5,161 bases of DNA from Actinomycetes bacterium (GTDB lineage: Bacteria > Actinomycetota > Acidimicrobiia > Acidimicrobiales > Palsa-688), in the NCBI GenBank assembly GCA_021827225.1, contig JAKAXG010000380.1:1-5161 (forward strand). Direction: 5' to 3'. The position numbers and the translations under genes are program-made. Positions 1-5,161 of the stretch are shown piece by piece; within the stretch, counting starts at the first letter, position 1; each line of letters begins with the position of its first letter. Below the pieces are notes generated by a model. It was given only the letters and a program-made list of their open reading frames with translations. It searched no databases and was not told the origin of the DNA.

Positions 1-840
1 GCGCAGCTCCACCGCCGACTGGATGCGCCGGTCGGCGTTCTTCGACAGCAGGTCCAGCACCACCCGGTCCAGGTTGTGGGGGATGCCCCGCACCGACGCC
101 GACGGCTTGGGCACCTTGTCGCTCAGATGGGCCAGGGCGGTGGCCATGTCCGTCTCGCCGACGAACGGCGGCTCGCCGACCAGCATCTCGTAGAGCACCA
201 CGCCCAGCGAGTACAGGTCAGCGCGGGCGTCGGGGTCCTGGCCCTTGATCTGCTCGGGGCTCAGGTACTTGGGGGTGCCGAGGACCGTGCCCGTGCGGGT
301 CAGGTCGGCGCCGGTCTCCAGACCGGCCTTGGCGATGCCGAAGTCGGTGACCTTGACCCGCAGGCCGCCCCACTCGTCCTCCACCAGCAGCACGTTGGCC
401 GGCTTCACGTCCCGGTGCACCAGCCCGGCCTGGTGGGCGTAGGCCAGGGCGTCGGCCACCTGGCGGGTGACCGACACAGCCGAGGACGGATCCAGCCGGC
501 CGTACTCGTTCAGCCACTGGCGCAGGTTCCGGCCCCGCACCAGCTCCATGACGATGTAGGCGGTGCCCTGGTCCAGGCCGGTGTCGAAGGTGGCGACGAT
601 GCCGGGGTGGGCCAGCCGGGCGGCGGTGACCGCCTCGCGGCGGAACCGCTCCAGGAAGACGGAGTCTGCCGCCAGATGCGCCTGCAGCACCTTGACCGCC
701 ACCGGACGGGAGAGAACCTCGTCGTGGCCTTCCCAGACCTCCGCCATCCCGCCCCGGGCTATGGGGGCGACCAGCCGGTAGCGACCCGAGAGGGTGCGTC
801 CGACGCCCGGCGGTTGCGTGGTTTGGTCGAATCCGGGCAC
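1..840 (-). CDS. Hanks-type serine/threonine protein kinase, catalytic domain (3' end outside window)
   Basis: The gene reads leftward and leaves the window after 280 codons, all of which belong to a eukaryotic-like protein kinase domain that phosphorylates Ser/Thr residues with ATP. Visible landmarks are a glycine-rich loop ARGGMAEV (28-35), the ATP-binding lysine in VAVKVL (Lys50), a likely alphaC glutamate in RFRREA (Glu69), the catalytic loop HRDVKPAN (142-149, Asp144 and Asn149), DFG (166-168), an activation segment with Thr181, 183, 185 and 189, SPE (194-196, in place of APE), and the DLYSLG helix-F motif. All catalytic residues are present, so it should be active. The family often continues with a juxtamembrane linker, one membrane segment and PASTA repeats; none of that is visible. 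GTG at 840 is the only reasonable start: an in-frame stop lies at 880-882, no other start codon lies between, and the next methionine is inside the glycine loop. It follows the DegV gene by 39 nt. Kinase identity is certain; the subtype is not. Confidence 0.95.
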   Translation of the reverse strand, partial: MPGFDQTTQPPGVGRTLSGRYRLVAPIARGGMAEVWEGHDEVLSRPVAVKVLQAHLAADSVFLERFRREAVTAARLAHPGIVATFDTGLDQGTAYIVMELVRGRNLRQWLNEYGRLDPSSAVSVTRQVADALAYAHQAGLVHRDVKPANVLLVEDEWGGLRVKVTDFGIAKAGLETGADLTRTGTVLGTPKYLSPEQIKGQDPDARADLYSLGVVLYEMLVGEPPFVGETDMATALAHLSDKVPKPSASVRGIPHNLDRVVLDLLSKNADRRIQSAVELR

Positions 841-841
841 G

Positions 842-854
842 ACCCTCCCAGGGT
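842..854 (-). promoter_or_regulatory. Shine-Dalgarno of the kinase gene inside a small inverted repeat
   Basis: On the minus strand the bases just before the kinase GTG read ACCCT-GGG-AGGGT, a perfect 5-bp stem with a 3-nt loop. The GGGAGGG within it is the only ribosome-binding-like sequence, and its GGAGG core lies only 3 nt from the start codon, closer than the usual 5-9 nt. Pairing would partly hide it. I see the repeat directly; any effect on translation is inference, and five base pairs is short enough to arise by chance in GC-rich DNA. Confidence 0.35.
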
Positions 855-879
855 ACCGAACCGGCAGGCCGGCTCCGGG

Positions 880-1722
880 TCAGGCCGGCAGCCAGGCCAC
901 CCCGATGGCGCCCGGGCCGGCGTGGGTGCCGATCACCGGGCCCACGTCGCCCAGGAGGGTGTCACCCTCGGTCGGCTTGATGTCGGAGAGCATGGCCAGG
1001 AACTCGTCGAAGTCGTGGGCGTCGGCGGAGAACACGGCCAGGCGGGAGACCGGACCGGCCGATCGCACCTTGTCAGCCAGGTAGCGCAGGGACTTGTTGC
1101 GGGTGCGCTGCTTGGACTCCTGTTCCACGACCCCGTCGCGCACCTCGATGACCGGCTTTATGGCGAGCATCGATCCCAGCAGAGCCTGCGCCCCGCCGAT
1201 ACGGCCGCCCTTTTTCAAATTCTCCAACGTGTCGATGGCCCCGTACACCTTCATCGACCGCACCGCCCGCTCGGCGACCTCCACCACCTGCTCGAGCGAC
1301 CCGCCGCCGGCCGCCGCCTTGGCCGCCTCCACCGCGATCAGGCCCTGGCCCAGCGACACGCTCAGCGAGTCGATGACGCGCACCGCCAGCTTCCCCTCCA
1401 GAGCCCGGGCCGCCTGCCGGGCCGCCTCGATGGTTGCTGACAGCTTAGATGACAGATTCACGCAGACCACGCCGTCGGCGCCGGCCGCCGCCATGGCCTC
1501 GAAGGCCTCCTGGAACTGGCCCGGCGACGGCGCCGCGGTGGCGGGCAGCACCGGCGAGGACGCGCAGCGGGCCCAGAAGTCCTTGGTGGACAGCTGCACC
1601 CGGTCGACGAGCTCCTCTTCACCGAAACGGATACGCAACGGGACCAGACCGATGCCCAGCTCGCTGAGCGTCTCATCGAGCAGGTCACAGGCGCTGTCGG
1701 TCACCACTCGGACGCTCGCCAC
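880..1722 (-). CDS. DegV family (FakB-like) fatty-acid-binding protein
   Basis: A complete cytoplasmic protein of 280 residues, the normal length for the DegV family. Family landmarks are VTDSACDL near the N-terminus (7-14), PATAAPSPGQF (60-70, the usual T-S-x-P-S loop with Ala in place of Ser), NLSSKLSAT (89-97), VIDS (116-119), DTLENLKKGGRIG (164-176) and the C-terminal GPVIGTHAGPGAIG (261-274). By family comparison Thr62, Ser91 or Ser92, and His267 are the likely contacts for the fatty-acid carboxylate. In firmicutes FakB proteins present a bound fatty acid to the kinase FakA, giving acyl phosphate for phospholipid synthesis; no FakA (DAK2 domain) gene is visible here, so that role is inferred. 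The GTG start at 1722 puts the first beta strand (VRVVTDS) at residue 4, as in homologues, and has a GGGAGG 10 nt upstream. It sits third in the leftward cluster, 72 nt after the 716-residue membrane protein and 39 nt before the kinase. The family call is firm; the ligand is unknown. Confidence 0.92.
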   Translation of the reverse strand: MASVRVVTDSACDLLDETLSELGIGLVPLRIRFGEEELVDRVQLSTKDFWARCASSPVLPATAAPSPGQFQEAFEAMAAAGADGVVCVNLSSKLSATIEAARQAARALEGKLAVRVIDSLSVSLGQGLIAVEAAKAAAGGGSLEQVVEVAERAVRSMKVYGAIDTLENLKKGGRIGGAQALLGSMLAIKPVIEVRDGVVEQESKQRTRNKSLRYLADKVRSAGPVSRLAVFSADAHDFDEFLAMLSDIKPTEGDTLLGDVGPVIGTHAGPGAIGVAWLPA

Positions 1723-1732
1723 TGTTATGTCG

Positions 1733-1738
1733 CCTCCC
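1733..1738 (-). promoter_or_regulatory. Ribosome binding site of the degV-family gene
   Basis: GGGAGG on the minus strand ends 10 nt before the GTG at 1722. It supports that start over internal alternatives. The surrounding 72-nt gap (1723-1794) shows no convincing terminator hairpin and no clear promoter, so cotranscription with the upstream gene is likely. Confidence 0.6.
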
Positions 1739-1794
1739 GGCCGCTAGTCGTTGTATTCCGAGTTTGGACCGCTTCGGGGGCGTAGAGGTGACAT

Positions 1795-3945
1795 TCAGCC
1801 GGTCCGGCGGTCCCGGGGGTAGTCGGGAGGCACCGTGTTGAAGAACTCGTGCACGCCGGGGTCCTCCTCCGGCCCGGCCGGGGGCGGCGGCTCGCCGTCC
1901 GGCGCCGGCGCCAGCCGCCCGGGCCGGCGGCCGTGGCGCAGATCCCGCCCCCACCACACGGCCAGCGACACGATGGCCACCACGATCAGCACCACGCCCA
2001 CCCCCGACACGGCGGTGCTGCGGACGGTGTCGTGGTCGGCGGCCAGGCGCAACCCCCCGCCGGGCGTCCACAGCTCCACGTCGAGCGGGAACACCCCCGA
2101 GGTCCGGGTCTCCACCGGCACCTTCAAGGTGGTGTTCTGTCCGATCAGGGAAAAAGAGCAGACCTCACTGGTCGGGGTCGGGACCGTGCACCTCCCGTTG
2201 GACGGGCTGGCTGGCCGGAAGATCAGCCGCTGGCTCCTCAACCGCAGCTCCACCCGGGGGTGCAGGCCGGCGGAGGTCAGGATGGTGATGGGCAGCTGGC
2301 CCTTGGTGGCGGTGAGGGTTATGGAGGTCGACCCCGGCAGGCTGATCTCCTTGACCACCCGGTCCCGCTCGGCGGTGATGGCCCCGAGGATCGCCGCCCG
2401 GGTGGCCGGGCTGATGGTCTCCGACTCGGCGATCAGCAGCTGCTGCGACAGCCCCGAGAGGGTGGAGGTGTCGGGCAGCATGGCCGCCACCGCCGCCAGG
2501 TCGCCGCGGGCGGCCAGGATCCGCTCGGCGGAGCTGAACAGGGCGGCGGCCGCCCGGTTGGGGGGAGGCTGCGGGTTCGACAGGTCCCTGGTGACCTCCG
2601 GGACGGGCAGCGTGTCGAACAGCTGCGACGCGGTCACCGCCTTCACCAGCGGGTTCCCGCTGAGCCCGGCCAGCAGGGTGGCCACGAAGTCCGGCGACGC
2701 CGACCAGCCCGCCGGCGGCATGGCCACCACCCCCCGGGAGTTGCTGGGCTGCTCGGTCTGGATCATGGCCAGCTCGGCGAGCAGGTCGTTGGCGGCCAGG
2801 ACCGGCGGCTGCCGGGATGCGAAGTCCGAGGTCAGCTGGGGGTCGGCGGCCATCACCTTGAGCCGGCTGTCGCCGAACTGCAGCCAGGTGGCCGAGGCGA
2901 AGGTGACCTGGCTGTTGTAGACGGTGAGGTCCCCGTTGGGGACGATCAGGGAGGTGGCGTGGTGGGCCTCCAGGAATCCCACGGTGGCGGCATCGAGGGG
3001 TCCGTTGACCACCCACGTCCCGGTGGCCGGGTCCACCCGGTACACCGAACCGAGCACCGCCGACCCGGCCTGCAGCTGCCGGTCGGCCTCGCCGGCCATC
3101 CCGGCGACCACCAGGTCCCCCGGCGACACCGGGCTGTAGGTGGCCGGCAGCACCTGGATGAGCCCGTTCTGCGGGACACCGGCCAGGGTGGTCAGGGTCG
3201 TGCGGTCGGTGGCCGACCCGGCGGCGGCGCCGGCCTGCAGGGAGCTGAGGGTGAGGGGGCTGCTCAAGACGCTGGCCGGGACGTTGGCGTCGGCGTTGAG
3301 GACGGTGGCCAGCCGGCCCAGCCGGGAGGACTCCGCCGGGGTCGGGGCCTGCAGGCGCCCGGAGCGGTCCACGGCCGGCGGCGAGTCCACCGGGACCACC
3401 GTCGACACCGACAGCGGGGTGTTGGTGCCGGAGGCGAACACCAAGAAGGTGGTCAGCGGCGAGCCCTCGGTGGTGCCGTGGGAGCCCACCAGCGATATCT
3501 GGATGGGGAAGACCCCCGAGTGGGGGGCGGAGAACTCCCCGAAGGGCGATCCGGCCGGGGGGGCCACGTTGACCGGCACCACCACATCGAAGCCGCCCGC
3601 CGGGTCGGCCGGCAGCTTGGCCAGCGGCTGCACCCCCGTGTAGAGGGGGTAGCTGCGCACCCGCCCCAGCGCCGCCGAGTCGAAGTTGGTGCGGTTGATC
3701 AGCTGCGGGAAGTAGCTCACCTGCACCCGGTCGGTGGCCGGGTCGGCGGCGGTGAAGCCGACCCGCACGGTCAGGTTCCCGGAGTTCTGCACCCACGGGG
3801 TCTGGGCCAGTAGCCGCACCGCGTAGTGGCCCGTCGGCGCCGGCGCCGCCGCCGCCGGGCGGGGCATGCCGACCAGTGCGGTGACGGCGGTGATCAGGGC
3901 GGCCACCAGCGCCGCCGCCAGCCGCCCGGGTAGCGGACGGATCAT
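1795..3945 (-). CDS. Exported, C-terminally membrane-anchored protein resembling the DUF6049 family (Rv3909-like), function unknown
   Basis: A complete 716-residue envelope protein. Residues 1-34 form a signal peptide: positively charged start (Arg3, Arg8), hydrophobic core to about 27, and an AAAA cleavage region at 31-34. Residues 40-185 have the alternating pattern of beta-sandwich (Ig-like) domains. Residues 205-450 look like an alpha/beta barrel: NVPASVLSSP (221-230), WVVNGPLDAATVGFL (311-325), TSLIVPNGDL (331-340), then a helix with ELAMIQTEQP (391-400) and RGVVAMPPAGWSASPDF (404-420). A helical stretch (465-530) leads to a C-terminal beta domain (535-640) with only two cysteines, Cys586 and Cys596, a possible disulfide. 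One membrane helix (646-664) follows VRSTA, then a proline-rich cytoplasmic tail of about 50 residues. This order and the motif before the helix match my memory of the actinobacterial DUF6049 family, usually beside murJ; that assignment is recall, not a search. No catalytic motif is recognised. The ATG overlaps the stop of the acetyltransferase gene by 4 nt (ATGA), suggesting translational coupling. Confidence 0.72.
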   Translation of the reverse strand: MIRPLPGRLAAALVAALITAVTALVGMPRPAAAAPAPTGHYAVRLLAQTPWVQNSGNLTVRVGFTAADPATDRVQVSYFPQLINRTNFDSAALGRVRSYPLYTGVQPLAKLPADPAGGFDVVVPVNVAPPAGSPFGEFSAPHSGVFPIQISLVGSHGTTEGSPLTTFLVFASGTNTPLSVSTVVPVDSPPAVDRSGRLQAPTPAESSRLGRLATVLNADANVPASVLSSPLTLSSLQAGAAAGSATDRTTLTTLAGVPQNGLIQVLPATYSPVSPGDLVVAGMAGEADRQLQAGSAVLGSVYRVDPATGTWVVNGPLDAATVGFLEAHHATSLIVPNGDLTVYNSQVTFASATWLQFGDSRLKVMAADPQLTSDFASRQPPVLAANDLLAELAMIQTEQPSNSRGVVAMPPAGWSASPDFVATLLAGLSGNPLVKAVTASQLFDTLPVPEVTRDLSNPQPPPNRAAAALFSSAERILAARGDLAAVAAMLPDTSTLSGLSQQLLIAESETISPATRAAILGAITAERDRVVKEISLPGSTSITLTATKGQLPITILTSAGLHPRVELRLRSQRLIFRPASPSNGRCTVPTPTSEVCSFSLIGQNTTLKVPVETRTSGVFPLDVELWTPGGGLRLAADHDTVRSTAVSGVGVVLIVVAIVSLAVWWGRDLRHGRRPGRLAPAPDGEPPPPAGPEEDPGVHEFFNTVPPDYPRDRRTG

Positions 3946-4661
3946 CCGATCCCGGCCGACAGCACCGACAGGCCGACCGGCTCGTCACGGAAACCCACGG
4001 CGGTGTAGAGCGCCAGAGCGGCCCCGTTGTCGCTCTGGGTGTTCACCAGCACCCGGCCCACGCCGCGCCCGGCCATCCAGTACAGCCCGTCGAGCAGCAG
4101 CCGCCGGCCCAGTCCCCGGCCCTGCGCCTGGGGGTGCACGGCCAGGCGCTGCACGTAACCCCGCCGGCCCGACCGCCCGCAGATGGCGTATCCGCCCACC
4201 GGCCCCCGGCGCCCACCGGAGGCGCGGAACCGCACCGCCGGTGTCGCCGCCAGCGCGTCCTCGAGCGCCGTTTCGTCGAAACGCCAGAACTCCGAGAAAG
4301 CAGCCCGGTCCACCTCCAGGACCGCCCGGCGCCGGCGGGCCGGGACCCGGGACAGTCTGGGCCGGCGGGGCAGCGGCGGCAGCGGGAGGCCGAGGTCCAG
4401 CCCGAGCAGGCGCAGCTTCTCCTCGACACCGAAGCCGGCGGCCAGGAACCCGGCCTGTTCGAGAGGCGACAAAGCCCCCGTCAGGACACGGGAAAATCCC
4501 TGGTCAGCGAGGGTGGAGAGGCAGTGGCGCACGAAGTCGGCGGAGAGGAACGGAGCGTCGGGGGATACGGTGAGCAGGGCGACGGAACCGTCGCCGCGCC
4601 AGGGCACGGTACGGGCCCGTTCCCGGCCCCGACGGATCACGAAGACCGGCGGGGCACCCAC
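3942..4661 (-). CDS. GNAT-family N-acetyltransferase with a degenerate N-terminal half
   Basis: A complete cytoplasmic protein of 239 residues that should transfer an acetyl group from acetyl-CoA to an amine; the substrate cannot be read from the sequence. The catalytic GNAT domain lies at about 103-235. Motif A is YVQRLAVHPQAQGRGLGRRL (169-188) with the acetyl-CoA pyrophosphate loop Q180-G-R-G-L-G185, and motif B is VNTQSDNGAALALYTAVGF (206-224), with Asn207, Asn212 and Tyr219 where RimI-like proteins bind CoA. Typical GNATs have 140-170 residues, so about 90 residues are extra. Part of that extension, VLTGALSPLEQAGFLAAGF (59-77), resembles motif B of a second GNAT domain lacking its CoA loop. 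The GTG at 4661 lies 7 nt after a candidate -10 element with no Shine-Dalgarno, which suggests leaderless translation. The gene heads the leftward cluster and overlaps the next gene by 4 nt. Family certain; exact start moderately certain. Confidence 0.9.
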   Translation of the reverse strand: MGAPPVFVIRRGRERARTVPWRGDGSVALLTVSPDAPFLSADFVRHCLSTLADQGFSRVLTGALSPLEQAGFLAAGFGVEEKLRLLGLDLGLPLPPLPRRPRLSRVPARRRRAVLEVDRAAFSEFWRFDETALEDALAATPAVRFRASGGRRGPVGGYAICGRSGRRGYVQRLAVHPQAQGRGLGRRLLLDGLYWMAGRGVGRVLVNTQSDNGAALALYTAVGFRDEPVGLSVLSAGIG

Positions 4662-4668
4662 GCGGACA

Positions 4669-4698
4669 ACGCTACCTGCCCGCCTGGGCCGGACTCAG
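4669..4698 (-). promoter_or_regulatory. Candidate promoter of the leftward cluster, leaderless geometry
   Basis: On the minus strand TAGCGT (4674 down to 4669) fits the actinobacterial -10 pattern TANNNT. Seven bases (TGTCCGC) separate it from the GTG at 4661, so transcription would start at or one base before the start codon. This is the common arrangement of leaderless actinobacterial mRNAs and agrees with the absence of a Shine-Dalgarno. The upstream hexamer is weak: CTGAGT (4698-4693) at 18-nt spacing or TGAGTC at 17 nt. The pattern is seen; promoter activity is inferred. Confidence 0.45.
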
Positions 4699-4720
4699 GC
4701 GCCCGTTTTTCCTGGTAGCG
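4670..4720. repeat. Mirrored 7-mer CGCTACC / GGTAGCG in the divergent intergenic region
   Basis: CGCTACC at 4670-4676 and its exact reverse complement GGTAGCG at 4714-4720 are separated by 37 bases and centred on 4695. On the minus strand the first copy contains most of the candidate -10 (TAGCGT); the plus-strand copy continues as TAGCGATTCT and points to pilT. The pair could be two divergent -10 regions or an operator half-site pair. A 7-bp match over this distance has weak statistical support on its own. Confidence 0.3.
4681..4710 (+). terminator. GC hairpin followed by T5 (terminator-like or attenuator-like)
   Basis: On the plus strand CGCCTGGG (4681-4688) pairs with CTCAGGCG (4694-4701), giving six Watson-Crick pairs, one G-U and one closing G-C around the 5-nt loop CCGGA. 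Four bases later come five T (4706-4710). This is the outline of a Rho-independent terminator reading toward pilT, yet no plus-strand gene lies upstream inside the window. It could block antisense or read-through transcription into pilT, lie in a pilT leader, or be chance. It overlaps the -35 to -10 interval of the candidate leftward promoter. Confidence 0.3.
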
Positions 4721-4765
4721 ATTCTGCCTTCTCAACCCCGGGAGGGCACGGCCCGATAGACGAAC

Positions 4766-5161
4766 GTGCTCGACCTGCAGTCAATCCTCACTCACGTGAC
4801 AGAGGTTGGCGGCTCCGATCTTCACGTCAAGGGCAACTCCGCGCCGCGGGTGCGCGTCAACGGCGACCTGCGGCCCACCCCTTTCCCCCCGGTCGAGCGA
4901 CAAGAGGTGGAGGAGTGCCTGCGTGTGATCATGCCCGTCGATCGCATCGAGGAGTTCCACCGCACCGGTGAAGCGGACTTCTCGCTGTCGATCGACGGGC
5001 TGGGGCGTTTCCGCGGCAACGCCTTCCGCCAGCGCGGCAGCGCGGCCATGGTCCTGCGCCGGGTGCTGCCGGCGGCCATGTCGGTGCTGGACCTCGGCCT
5101 CCCGCCGATCGTCACCCGGCTGGCCGAGGAGCACCGCGGCATGGTGCTGGTCACCGGCCCC
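4766..5161 (+). CDS. pilT: Type IV pilus retraction ATPase PilT, N-terminal part (3' end outside window)
   Basis: The first 132 codons of a PilT-type secretion ATPase, which in the cytoplasm powers depolymerisation of type IV pili and so twitching motility or DNA uptake. Visible is the PAS-like N-terminal domain: the N-terminal helix, GGSDLHVK (15-22, the family's ASDLH motif), RVRVNGDLRP, then EADFSLSIDGLGRFRGNAF (the DFS...RFRVN region of the family) and LPPIVTRLAEEHRGMVLVTGP. The window ends at Gly131-Pro132, just where the Walker A sequence (GPTGSGKST) would begin, so ATPase residues cannot be checked. GTG at 4766 is the first start after an in-frame TAG at 4757-4759 and gives the usual N-terminal length; a second in-frame GTG at 4796 would remove part of the first helix. 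No good Shine-Dalgarno is present: GGGAGGG at 4740-4746 is 19 nt upstream, too far. The gene diverges from the acetyltransferase cluster and probably begins a separate pilus operon. Confidence 0.92.
   Translation, partial: MLDLQSILTHVTEVGGSDLHVKGNSAPRVRVNGDLRPTPFPPVERQEVEECLRVIMPVDRIEEFHRTGEADFSLSIDGLGRFRGNAFRQRGSAAMVLRRVLPAAMSVLDLGLPPIVTRLAEEHRGMVLVTGP

Noticed and set aside
736..759. Ala28 in place of the first glycine of the kinase nucleotide loop, as a sign of a pseudokinase
   Set aside because: ARGGMA loops are, to my knowledge, common in active actinobacterial kinases, and Lys50, Asp144, Asn149 and Asp166 are all present.
859..872. CCGGC-AG-GCCGG palindrome in the gap between the DegV gene and the kinase as a terminator
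   Set aside because: The loop is only 2 nt, no T-run follows on either strand, and such GC palindromes are frequent in this composition.
841..879. Possible read-through fusion of DegV and kinase, because both lie in the same frame
   Set aside because: A TGA at 880-882 ends DegV exactly at its normal C-terminus, and the 39-nt gap codes for nothing recognisable; the shared frame is a one-in-three coincidence.
1203..1222. AT-rich patch in the degV-family gene with an A5 run on the coding strand, as a possible frameshift site
   Set aside because: It encodes the conserved ENLKKGG motif, the run is one A short of the A AAA AAG slippery heptamer, and the frame stays intact on both sides.
1849..3813. 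A 654-codon open frame on the plus strand antisense to the membrane-protein gene, and a 454-codon one at 76-1440
   Set aside because: Their translations are rich in Gly, Arg, Pro, His and Gln with no domain-like pattern, as expected for the opposite strand of GC-rich genes. The minus-strand products have recognisable families or a signal peptide and membrane helix in the right order.
2165..3988. A 607-codon minus-strand frame overlapping the 716-residue gene
   Set aside because: It is a shifted frame over the same DNA with low-complexity Gly/Arg/Ala/Pro composition; the 716-residue frame has the coherent architecture and the ATGA junction.

Overview
The window is uniformly GC-rich and densely coding, with GTG starts for four of its five genes and short gaps between them. 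The gene families (Hanks-type Ser/Thr kinase, DegV, a protein resembling the actinobacterial DUF6049 family, GNAT, PilT) point to a high-GC member of the Actinomycetota. The presence of a type IV pilus retraction ATPase would fit a deep lineage such as Acidimicrobiia, but that placement is inference. I see no tRNA, rRNA, CRISPR array, insertion sequence or phage gene.

Layout: four genes lie on the minus strand and are transcribed from right to left. A GNAT-type acetyltransferase (4661 to 3942) overlaps by 4 nt (ATGA) with a 716-residue exported, single-anchor membrane protein (3945 to 1795). After a 72-nt gap comes a DegV/FakB-like fatty-acid-binding protein (1722 to 880). After a further 39 nt comes a Ser/Thr protein kinase (840 to beyond the left edge), seen only as its catalytic domain. 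A 104-nt divergent intergenic region (4662 to 4765) separates this cluster from a plus-strand pilT gene that runs off the right edge within its Walker A motif.

The same-strand packing suggests a single operon with a head promoter in the divergent region. There a TANNNT-type -10 element sits exactly 7 nt before the GTG of the acetyltransferase gene, the geometry of a leaderless transcript. The same region holds a terminator-like hairpin with T5 on the pilT strand and a mirrored 7-mer that contains the -10.

How the genes work together is not settled by the sequence. The large exported protein looks like the actinobacterial family usually found beside the lipid II flippase gene murJ (mycobacterial Rv3909 next to Rv3910), which would link the cluster to the cell envelope. 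The kinase would sense or signal envelope state, and the DegV protein would bind fatty acids for lipid synthesis. No murJ is visible here. The most interesting object is the 716-residue protein, whose function is unknown.
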